Source: JBCDCU01 sp039180865
Lineage (GTDB): Bacteria > Pseudomonadota > Alphaproteobacteria > Rhizobiales > JACESI01
Length of the DNA: 8,097 nucleotides
Direction of reading: 5' to 3'
NCBI GenBank assembly: GCA_039180865.1
Contig: JBCDCZ010000209.1
Coordinates: 1-8,097, forward strand
Below the pieces are notes generated by a model, which saw only the letters and a list, made by a program, of their open reading frames with translations, searched no databases and was not told where the DNA came from. Shown here in pieces: positions 1 through 5,457 of the stretch. The stretch's first letter is position 1, and the number at the start of each line of letters is the position of its first letter. The translations under genes were made by a program, and so were the position numbers.

Positions 1-512
1 AGCATGGCAAATGCTGTGCCGATCCAGGGCCGTCCGATCGCATCAAACATACCTTTGAAGAGAAAGAGCGTTGTAAACGGGATCAGCACGAGAGCCATGG
101 TCACCCAATAGGGATACATGGCAGTGAGGACGCTTTCCGGTTGATCCAAAATGGCGAGAAGAGGGAAGGCTCCGATCATGAGGGCAGCACTCAGGGTGCC
201 AATGATAAGCGCAAGAACGGCTCCGTTTCGAACCAGGCCACCAATGGCTGTCGGATCGTTTGCACCGGACCGGTTGGCCATTTCGATGCCTAGCACGGAC
301 ATCAGCCCGTAAAGCGCCGCATAGAAGATAACGATCGCACTGGTCGTGAGGGACGCTCCGGCCATGGCTTGCGTGCCGAGTGGCGCAATCATGATCGTAT
401 CGACAACACCAATCAGCGTGGATGAGGCAAGACCGATCACAATTGGAACGGCGAGCCGCAAGGTTGCCATCGCTTCAGCTGTAAAGCCCGGCCTCTGGGT
501 CATGTGGAGCAT
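1..512 (-). CDS. MATE-family multidrug efflux transporter, N-terminal part (cut by window edge)
   Basis: This is the first 170 residues of an inner-membrane antiporter of the MATE (NorM/DinF-like) family, which exports drugs or metabolites in exchange for Na+ or H+. Reading starts at ATG 512-510 and stays open to the window edge, so the C-terminal two thirds or more are missing. The visible part has the hallmark first-helix pattern LRLAVPIVIGLASS followed by GVVDTIMIAPLG, as in MATE proteins. Hydrophobic helices lie at about residues 17-38, 50-73, 93-118 and 133-154, and the later loop reads FDAIGRPW. There is no strong ribosome binding site. ATG 512 is preferred over the upstream GTG at 563 because the likely promoter -10 box (569-574) would put transcription start at about 562. 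An in-frame ATG at 503 is also possible. The gene diverges from a TetR gene, the usual layout for a pump and its local repressor. The substrate cannot be told from the sequence. Confidence 0.9.
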   Translation of the reverse strand, partial: MLHMTQRPGFTAEAMATLRLAVPIVIGLASSTLIGVVDTIMIAPLGTQAMAGASLTTSAIVIFYAALYGLMSVLGIEMANRSGANDPTAIGGLVRNGAVLALIIGTLSAALMIGAFPLLAILDQPESVLTAMYPYWVTMALVLIPFTTLFLFKGMFDAIGRPWIGTAFAM

Positions 513-568
513 CACGTGAAATCTCGGGGTGGTTCGGTGCGAAGTCCGCGCTTCAGTAGTCACATTTC

Positions 569-598
569 ATAATACATACGTACTGTACGTATTAAATA
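569..598 (-). promoter_or_regulatory. Probable promoter of the MATE gene with operator in its spacer
   Basis: Read on the minus strand, TATTAT at 574-569 matches five of six bases of a sigma-70 -10 box. About 17-18 bp upstream lies a poor, AT-rich -35 (592-598). The 17-bp palindrome 576-592 fills the spacer, so a bound repressor would block RNA polymerase. The -10 box is good and the -35 is weak, so this is a candidate only. Confidence 0.4.
576..592. promoter_or_regulatory. Operator-like palindrome 1 (likely TetR site)
   Basis: ATACGTAC-T-GTACGTAT is a perfect inverted repeat with 8-bp arms around one central base. It lies between the divergent MATE and tetR genes and inside the predicted MATE promoter spacer. 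TetR-family repressors bind such dyads in the intergenic region they share with their target. Assignment to the TetR protein at 648-1244 is inference from position. Confidence 0.6.
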
Positions 599-599
599 T

Positions 600-627
600 T
601 TGCATACAGGTCGTATGTCAATATGAT
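600..627 (+). promoter_or_regulatory. Probable tetR promoter
   Basis: TTGCAT at 600-605 (four of six matches to a -35 box) and TATGAT at 622-627 (five of six matches to a -10 box) are 16 bp apart. They would start transcription near 634, giving a leader of about 14 nt before the tetR start at 648. Palindrome 2 lies in the spacer. Confidence 0.45.
603..617. promoter_or_regulatory. Operator-like palindrome 2 (likely TetR site)
   Basis: CATAC-N5-GTATG is an inverted repeat with 5-bp arms. Its half-site CATAC also occurs in palindrome 1 (575-579), and the two centres are 26 bp apart. It sits between the candidate -35 and -10 of the tetR promoter, as expected for autorepression. It is weaker than palindrome 1. 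Confidence 0.5.
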
Positions 628-634
628 CGCGTTG

Positions 635-642
635 AAAAGGAG
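635..642 (+). promoter_or_regulatory. Ribosome binding site deciding the tetR start
   Basis: AAAAGGAG lies 5 nt before ATG 648 and overlaps the alternative in-frame GTG at 642, so it supports the 198-residue product rather than the 200-residue one. Confidence 0.7.
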
Positions 643-647
643 TGCCC

Positions 648-1244
648 ATGAAGGCCCGCAGAACGCATGCGGAAATGACCGCTGAAACCCGCGCAAACCT
701 GCTGACGGCGGCAAGGCGCGCCTTCGCTGCTGAAGGTTATGCGGAAACGTCGATGGATACTTTATGCGATGATGCAGGTGTGACCCGGGGCGCTCTCTAC
801 CATCATTTCGGGAGCAAAAAGGCGCTTCTCGAAGCCGTGGTCCGGGAGATCGATAGCGAAATCGGAACGCACCTCGAACGCCACTATCAAACGATCAAGG
901 ATCCATGGGAGGCGTTTTGCGCGTGCAATGTCGAATATCTGCGTTTGGCGCTTAACCCGGAAATTCAGCAAATCTGGTTGAAGGACGCCCCCGCGGTCCT
1001 GGGGCAGAGGATGCGTGAAATCGATGAGGAAAGCTCAATTGCACCGCTCATTGAGTCGATTGAAGATCTCATCAAAAAGGGGCGCATGGTGGAGTGCGAT
1101 TCCGAAACAGTTGCCAGGATGCTCAATGGAGCGCTTATCGATGCGGCATTGTGGATCGCCGCCGCCGATGATCCAACGGCAAAGTTTGAACTGGCTTCGG
1201 AGAGCTTCGGGCTCTTGATGCGCGGCCTTGAACGCAAGGCATGA
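648..1244 (+). CDS. TetR-family transcriptional repressor
   Basis: This 198-residue DNA-binding regulator is the normal length for a TetR/AcrR repressor. The N-terminal TetR_N helix-turn-helix spans about residues 13-60: ANLLTAARRAFAAEGYAETS leads into the recognition part GVTRGALYHHFGSKKALLEAV, where the ALYHHFxSK motif is diagnostic. Residues from about 65 on are the helical ligand-binding and dimerisation domain, which is variable and does not reveal the inducer. ATG 648 is chosen as start because AAAAGGAG (635-642) ends 5 nt before it; the in-frame GTG at 642 overlaps that Shine-Dalgarno sequence and cannot be served by it. The gene diverges from the MATE pump gene across 135 bp containing two dyad sites, so it probably represses the pump and itself until a drug-like ligand releases it. 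The family call is secure; the target is inferred. Confidence 0.93.
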   Translation: MKARRTHAEMTAETRANLLTAARRAFAAEGYAETSMDTLCDDAGVTRGALYHHFGSKKALLEAVVREIDSEIGTHLERHYQTIKDPWEAFCACNVEYLRLALNPEIQQIWLKDAPAVLGQRMREIDEESSIAPLIESIEDLIKKGRMVECDSETVARMLNGALIDAALWIAAADDPTAKFELASESFGLLMRGLERKA

Positions 1245-1272
1245 GCCGTCCGGCAAAGTATCTCGCTGATGT

Positions 1273-1288
1273 TTCCCGGGGGTGGGAA
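1273..1288. terminator. Weak hairpin between convergent tetR and egtD
   Basis: TTCCC (1273-1277) and GGGAA (1284-1288) can pair around a 6-nt G-rich loop in the 52-bp gap between the two convergent stop codons. No T-run follows on either strand, so it is at best a weak bidirectional terminator. Position is the main argument for it. Confidence 0.25.
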
Positions 1289-1296
1289 GCGCATCC

Positions 1297-2265
1297 TTAT
1301 GTCAGCACGGCCAGAGCAAAATACTCCTTCGGATCTGTCCAGAAGACGCGGACGCTCCACCCGGTTTGCGCTGCGAGACCCCTGAACTTTTCTTTTTCAT
1401 ACTTATGCGAGTTCTCCGTATGGATGGTCTCGCCCATTTCAAATGAAATTGTCTTACCGGCGACCTGGACACTCTGATGGGCCAGGCTCACAAGGTGCAT
1501 TTCGATACGGCTCCCTTCTGAGTTCCAGCGTGCTTCGTGACGAAACGCGTTAAGATCGAATGTGCCGTCAAGTTCGCGGTTGATCCGGGTTAAAAGGTTG
1601 AGATTGAACTCTGCCGTCACGCCCTCCCGGTCGTCATAGGCACGGATCAGCGTCTCTTTATCCTTCACCAGGTCGATCCCGACGATGAATGCGGTGACGT
1701 TTTCAATGCGTCTCAAAGTTCGCAACAATTCAACGGCTGCCTCGGCCTCGAAATTCCCGATGGTCGATCCCGGGAAGAAGAGGATCTTCTCTTTTTCGGC
1801 AAGAGGGCCGGGGAGGGTAACGGGCCGGGTGAAATCGCCTATCACTGGAAAGACGGAAAGATCTGGATAATCGGCCCTTAGATCTCTCACACTTGCGCCA
1901 AGATGGTCCGCAGAAATATCGAACGGAACATAGCCTCCGAGATCTGTCATTTGATCGAGGAGAAGCCTGGTCTTGAGGCTCGAGCCGCTTCCGAGTTCCA
2001 AGAGGATGGAGCCGGGTCTCGCCAAGTTGGCAATCTCGTTTCCTCGAGCCCTCAAAATACCGGTTTCGACCCTGGTCGGGTAATATTCTTCAAGCTCGGT
2101 GATCGCATCGAAAAGGTGAGAGCCTTTTTGATCGTAGAGCCATTTACTCTCGATGTATTTCCGCTCGGAGAAAAGGCCACCCAGGATTGACTCGCGGAAG
2201 TGCGGATCGGCGTGGTCCTTTGAAATCGCAGTATCGGGGCGGTCGGCGGTCAAACTGTCTGTCAT
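1297..2265 (-). CDS. egtD: L-histidine N-alpha-methyltransferase EgtD (ergothioneine synthesis)
   Basis: EgtD transfers three methyl groups from S-adenosylmethionine to the alpha-amino group of histidine, giving hercynine, the first step of ergothioneine biosynthesis in the cytosol. The 322-residue product matches the usual length of about 320. The family signature LEEYYPTRVETGIL is at residues 58-71 and the SAM-binding ELGSGSSLKTR at 90-100. Residues that align with those known to hold histidine in the Mycobacterium smegmatis enzyme (Tyr56, Asn166, Tyr206, Glu282, Ser284) are visible: the YY pair at 61-62, N171 in STIGNF, Y210 before DDREGVTAEFN, and E284 and S286 in IHTENSHKY. The catalytic set therefore looks intact. 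ATG 2265 lies 7 bp after the egtB stop; a longer open frame runs back into egtB but has no family sequence there. Its ribosome binding site is weak, so translation may depend on coupling to egtB. Confidence 0.97.
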   Translation of the reverse strand: MTDSLTADRPDTAISKDHADPHFRESILGGLFSERKYIESKWLYDQKGSHLFDAITELEEYYPTRVETGILRARGNEIANLARPGSILLELGSGSSLKTRLLLDQMTDLGGYVPFDISADHLGASVRDLRADYPDLSVFPVIGDFTRPVTLPGPLAEKEKILFFPGSTIGNFEAEAAVELLRTLRRIENVTAFIVGIDLVKDKETLIRAYDDREGVTAEFNLNLLTRINRELDGTFDLNAFRHEARWNSEGSRIEMHLVSLAHQSVQVAGKTISFEMGETIHTENSHKYEKEKFRGLAAQTGWSVRVFWTDPKEYFALAVLT

Positions 2266-2272
2266 GGATCCG

Positions 2273-3535
2273 TTACCTGTCGTCGGCAAGCCGCAAACCG
2301 AGCATCTGCCAGCGTTGATGGGGGTAGAAGAAGGTCCGGTAGGTAGGCCGCATCTGTGCCTTCGGTGTCGCGCAGGAACCGCCGCGCAGCACGAACTGAT
2401 TGCACATGAACTTGCCATTGTATTCGCCAATTGCACCCTCAGGACTGCGGAAGCCCGGGTACGGGGTGAACGGGCTTTGCGTCCATTCCCAGACGTCCCC
2501 CCAGAAAGCGCCATCCGTGTTTGGCTTTGGAGGAAGCGGGCGAAACGCCTTGTCCTCAAGGAAGTTGCCTTCAATCGTCCGGCTTTCCGCAACGACCTCC
2601 CATTCTGCCTCTGTTGGCAGGCGTTTTCCTGCAAAACGGGCATAAGCATCGGCCTCGTAATAGCTCACATGGACGACCGGCGCGTCGAGATTGACCGGCT
2701 GCGGCCCGCGCAAAGTGAAGGTCCACCACTCCCCATCCTGGTGCCACCAATAGAGCGGCGCATCCCACTGCTCGCGCTCTTTTGTTGCCCAGCCATCTGA
2801 GAGCCAAAGAGTTGGCGTCTCATAGCCGCCGTCTTCCATGAAAGTGATCCAGTCCCGGTTCGTAACCGCGCGGTTGGCAATTTTGAACGGATTGAGAAAC
2901 GCCTTGTGGCGGGGGCCTTCGCAGTCGAAAGAAAAGCCGCTTCCCTCATGGCCGATTTCGGTCAGACCACCGTCATGCTCAATCCAGTCAAGCGTCATTT
3001 CGGAACACACCGGCATGGGTTCCGGGTCATGATAGACGGGCATGAGCGGGTTGAACGAAAGCCCGTGAAGAAGATCTGTGACGAGCAATTCCTGATGCTG
3101 CATTTCGTGATGACACCCAAGCTCGACAAGATCCGCGATGGCGGTGTTGAAGCTGTCACCGGCGATCAGGGCGCGCATTTCGGTGTCGACATGCTCGCGG
3201 TAAGAAGCGATATCGTCGACATTCGGATCGGAAATCAGACCTCGCTTCGAGCGGGCGTGGCGTGGGCCAGCCTGGACATAATACGAGTTGAACAAAAAGG
3301 CGAAGCGCTCATCCGGGCTCTTATAGGCCGCGACGTGAGGCTTCAAGATGAACTCTTCAAAGAACCAGGTCGTGTGGGCCAGGTGCCACTTTGCCGGGCT
3401 CGCATCCTCCATCGACTGCAGCATCATGTCTTCTGGTCTGAGACCGGCCACCAGGTCGGTCGTCTGTTGCCTAACGTTGTCAAACATACGGGCGCGTTCG
3501 TCCGCCGGCGCCGGCCGTAGTGATTCAAGACCCAT
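2273..3535 (-). CDS. egtB: Ergothioneine synthase EgtB (iron-dependent sulfoxide synthase)
   Basis: EgtB is a non-haem iron enzyme that uses O2 to join hercynine to the sulfur of cysteine or gamma-glutamylcysteine, forming a sulfoxide that is later cleaved to ergothioneine. The 420-residue protein has the two family domains. Residues 15-160 are a DinB-like helical bundle with iron ligands in KWHLAHTTWFFEEF (H51 or H54) and HHEMQHQE (H143, H147; HxxxHxE), matching His51, His134 and His138 of the mycobacterial enzyme. Residues 190-418 are an FGE-sulfatase-like fold with KRLPTEAEWE (304-313), GDVWEWT (346-352) and FVLRGGSC (381-388). R92 and R95 occupy the GPRHARSKRG segment implicated in sulfur-donor binding. 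AGAGGA (3551-3546) lies 10 nt before ATG 3535. It is the first gene of an operon with egtD. No egtA (gamma-glutamylcysteine ligase) or egtC (amidohydrolase) adjoins it, so free cysteine may be the donor; that is inference. Confidence 0.97.
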   Translation of the reverse strand: MGLESLRPAPADERARMFDNVRQQTTDLVAGLRPEDMMLQSMEDASPAKWHLAHTTWFFEEFILKPHVAAYKSPDERFAFLFNSYYVQAGPRHARSKRGLISDPNVDDIASYREHVDTEMRALIAGDSFNTAIADLVELGCHHEMQHQELLVTDLLHGLSFNPLMPVYHDPEPMPVCSEMTLDWIEHDGGLTEIGHEGSGFSFDCEGPRHKAFLNPFKIANRAVTNRDWITFMEDGGYETPTLWLSDGWATKEREQWDAPLYWWHQDGEWWTFTLRGPQPVNLDAPVVHVSYYEADAYARFAGKRLPTEAEWEVVAESRTIEGNFLEDKAFRPLPPKPNTDGAFWGDVWEWTQSPFTPYPGFRSPEGAIGEYNGKFMCNQFVLRGGSCATPKAQMRPTYRTFFYPHQRWQMLGLRLADDR

Positions 3536-3566
3536 TGTCGGATTTTCCTCTGTTCAGAGTTACGTC

Positions 3567-3598
3567 CGCGGATTGTTGCTTCAAAAGTCGGATCCGCG
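3567..3598 (-). promoter_or_regulatory. Inverted repeat in the egtB leader
   Basis: CGCGGAT (3567-3573) and ATCCGCG (3592-3598) are perfect complements with an 18-nt loop, 32-63 nt upstream of the egtB start. In an egtB transcript starting farther upstream it would form a GC-rich stem. The long spacer fits a leader hairpin better than a protein site. No function is known. Confidence 0.3.
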
Positions 3599-3873
3599 TG
3601 CTCTAAGGGTTTCTGGCTTGTGCCTAGTAAAACAAGGTCGAGCCTTCCGTGGGATAGTGATGATCCGCATTGACGAAAAAATGACGGATCTCGCGAAAGT
3701 CGTTACCCGATGATGCTTCGTACTTTCTGAATAGCGTGATGTTGAAAAGCCCGCAAATTTCAAATCTGCGTTGGGCGTGGTCCGTAAACCGACCAACGCG
3801 TGCACCCGAAAGATCGAATGCCGCATCCATTTTACGGCTCGGTTTCTTTATTCTGGTCGAGGCTCCACTTCGT

Positions 3874-3887
3874 TTGACCTAGGGCAA
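3874..3887. promoter_or_regulatory. FNR/FixK-like box upstream of the usp gene
   Basis: TTGAC-CTAG-GGCAA matches the alphaproteobacterial FnrL/FixK consensus TTGAC-N4-GTCAA at nine of ten fixed bases, and six of its seven base pairs are symmetric. It lies about 69-82 bp before the usp start. Usp genes are often controlled by oxygen-responsive Crp/Fnr regulators. The centre would be at about -52 for the TATAAA -10 box, not the classical -41.5, so the architecture does not confirm it. Confidence 0.4.
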
Positions 3888-3941
3888 TCCCGTATACTTA
3901 GGGCCTGTCACTATGCAAACTATAAAGGGGTTTTGATCACC

Positions 3942-3947
3942 AAGGAG
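3942..3947 (+). promoter_or_regulatory. Ribosome binding site of the usp gene
   Basis: AAGGAG lies 8 nt before ATG 3956, a near-ideal Shine-Dalgarno sequence that fixes the start. It is among the strongest in the window. Confidence 0.75.
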
Positions 3948-3955
3948 AGCGTCGG

Positions 3956-4369
3956 ATGTACAAGAAGATTCTGGTCCCCATTGACCTTGCCCAAACAGAA
4001 AAAGCGGACGCGATGGTCAAAGCCGCCCATGAATATAAGACGCAAGGGGGCGAGATTATTATGGCGACCGTTGTTCCGGATTTTCCGCCCTATGTCGTTT
4101 CCGGTCTGCCGGCGGGTTACATTGAAGATCAGTTGCCCGGCGCGAAAGCCGAACTGAGGGAAATCGCAACCTCGGCGGGCGTCGGCAGCGCGAACACATT
4201 CGTGCGGGCAGGGCATCCTGCCAATCTCATCCTGTCGATTGCGGAGAGCGAGGGCTGCGACCTCATTATCATCGGTTCGCACCGGCCGGGCCTTAAGGAT
4301 TACTTTTTAGGATCCACCGCCTCACGCGTTGTCGGACACGCGACCTGTTCGGTTCTTGTGATGCGCTGA
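3956..4369 (+). CDS. Universal stress protein, UspF/UspG type
   Basis: This is a 137-residue single-domain UspA-superfamily protein, a cytosolic alpha/beta dimer made under stress or growth arrest. The N-terminal strand MYKKILVPIDL and the C-terminal DLIIIGSHRP (104-113) followed by LGSTASRVVGHATCSVLVMR (118-137) are the two ends of the Usp fold. The classical ATP-binding motif is G-x2-G-x9-G-S/T. Here the second glycine is R112 and the loop is one residue shorter (GSHRPGLKDYFLGS). This resembles the UspF/UspG subgroup (GSRNP...LLGSNASSVIRHA), so nucleotide binding is plausible but not assured. The start has a strong ribosome binding site. The gene diverges from egtB and converges on the exported-protein gene 32 bp away. 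Sharing an intergenic region with an antioxidant pathway fits a stress role, but no joint regulation is shown. Confidence 0.93.
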   Translation: MYKKILVPIDLAQTEKADAMVKAAHEYKTQGGEIIMATVVPDFPPYVVSGLPAGYIEDQLPGAKAELREIATSAGVGSANTFVRAGHPANLILSIAESEGCDLIIIGSHRPGLKDYFLGSTASRVVGHATCSVLVMR

Positions 4370-4401
4370 GGAATTCAAGCATTCGGCGTTCAAAACCACA
4401 G

Positions 4402-5457
4402 TCAGTAGCTGTCGCCGACGCTCTCACCCTCATAAGAGCCAAGACGTGTCAACTGCACCGGAATCTGGCTGTCGCCCTGCGTCAGACGGGCACTGATTGT
4501 ATCGCGCGGAGTGCGTGGCAGATCGATCACCAGATCGCCCGTCACCTGTTCGCCCGATCCGTCGGCGAAATAAATCACCGTAAATGACGCATGGTCGTCT
4601 GACCGGCCGCTTTCTTCAATCTCGATACTCGAACGCCTACCGAAATGCGGGCGCTCGTCGAGTTCGCCCCTGCCGCCCCAATGGGGCGTTCCGGTCGCGA
4701 AAATCCGCAACTCTCCGATGTCGCGGCCCTTAGCATCTCTGACTTGCCAGATGGCTGTCATAAACTGCCCGACACTGAGATATGTGCCAAAACTTTCCTG
4801 CCGGACAGGGCGCCCGTGTTGCGAGTCTTCCGCATGCACATCAGCCCGAAAATCCCCATTCCGGTAGAAGGACGCGATGAAGTCGTTGTCTCTGAAAAAG
4901 CCCAATGCGCGGTTTTCGTTCTCGGCGAGATCATCCAGTCGCGCGGCGGAGCACGTCTCGGTTTCGCAAAAGTGCCTGTTCGGTTTCGCCTTCACATGGA
5001 GATCGAGACCCCGGACAGGATGATAGATACGCGTCTTAGCTATTGAAGCCCCTTTTCCGTCGCGGTGGAGAGAGAGCATTCGAACGGTTTCCTCGTCAAA
5101 AAAACTGAAGGCGACATAGGCTTCGTTATCGTTTTGAAAGAGCACACCGAGCACGAGAGTCCGGAAGGCTTCGGGCGTCTTTTCTGTTAGGCGTTCGACG
5201 AGTTCGTAGCAAAAATCCGGATGGGCGTCTTTGGGGCAGACTGCATCGATCCTGTCCGGCCTGGTTGGGATGATGGAAATATTGGCACTACCGGTGCGTG
5301 ATCCCTCCAAGTGATCCAAATCGATAACGATATCGAAGGTGCTGAAGCCAGTGTTGATTGCCCCATGCCATGGGCCAAACGTGTGGTCTCTCGCCCACGA
5401 AGACGGCGTCAGCATAAGAAAAACCGCGCCGATCAGTGCGAGTGTTGCCATCTTCAT
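4402..5457 (-). CDS. Exported protein of unknown function with four cysteines
   Basis: I do not recognise a family for this 351-residue protein. It begins with a typical Sec signal peptide (MKMATLALIGAVFLMLTPSSWA, cut predicted after A22), so it should be periplasmic or secreted. The mature part has no membrane segment and looks beta-rich. Its only cysteines are C74, C83, C164 and C169, two close pairs that could form disulfides in an oxidising compartment. Recognisable segments include FGPWHGAINTGFSTFDIVID near the N-terminus and a central FGTYLSVGQFMTAIWQVRDA (223-242). An upstream in-frame start at 5502 would add 15 residues and spoil the signal peptide. ATG 5457 is preferred because it overlaps the stop of the preceding gene as ATGA, which indicates translational coupling. 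It is therefore likely made with, and may work with, the SH3b protein encoded upstream. Confidence 0.82.
   Translation of the reverse strand: MKMATLALIGAVFLMLTPSSWARDHTFGPWHGAINTGFSTFDIVIDLDHLEGSRTGSANISIIPTRPDRIDAVCPKDAHPDFCYELVERLTEKTPEAFRTLVLGVLFQNDNEAYVAFSFFDEETVRMLSLHRDGKGASIAKTRIYHPVRGLDLHVKAKPNRHFCETETCSAARLDDLAENENRALGFFRDNDFIASFYRNGDFRADVHAEDSQHGRPVRQESFGTYLSVGQFMTAIWQVRDAKGRDIGELRIFATGTPHWGGRGELDERPHFGRRSSIEIEESGRSDDHASFTVIYFADGSGEQVTGDLVIDLPRTPRDTISARLTQGDSQIPVQLTRLGSYEGESVGDSY

Larger units (their letters stand above)
3536..3955. other. 420-bp divergent intergenic region between egtB and the usp gene
   Basis: No convincing gene is present; the short open frames here lack a plausible start or ribosome binding site. 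The egtB leader contains a 7-bp inverted repeat (3567-3573 with 3592-3598). An imperfect 17-bp dyad GCAAATTTCAAATCTGC lies at 3753-3769 with one mismatched pair. A FNR/FixK-like box is at 3874-3887, and AT-rich candidate -10 boxes TATACT (3893-3898) and TATAAA (3921-3926) precede the usp gene. I could not fix a complete promoter for either gene. Confidence 0.6.

Noticed and set aside
2266..2649. Upstream extension of the egtD frame to 450 residues
   Set aside because: The extra 128 residues overlap egtB and do not resemble any EgtD; the family sequence begins at the ATG at 2265, giving the standard length.
2153..2800. 215-codon plus-strand open frame across the egtB/egtD junction
   Set aside because: It spans two confirmed genes on the other strand and its protein has no family features.
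2906..3520. 204-codon plus-strand open frame opposite egtB
   Set aside because: It is the complement of a certain egtB, has no recognisable domain, and long antisense frames are common in GC-rich coding DNA.
3753..3769. Imperfect dyad GCAAATTTCAAATCTGC as an operator
   Set aside because: It has one mismatched pair, is AT-rich, is far from both start codons and resembles no site I know; noted only within the intergenic description.
3581..3826. Small minus-strand open frame of 81 codons in the egtB/usp intergenic region
   Set aside because: There is no clear ribosome binding site, the composition does not look like a protein, and it lies where the two promoters must be.
3874..3898. TTGACC with TATACT as a sigma-70 promoter for the usp gene
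   Set aside because: The boxes are good individually, but the 13-bp spacing is too short for a functional promoter; TTGAC is better explained as part of the FNR/FixK-like dyad.
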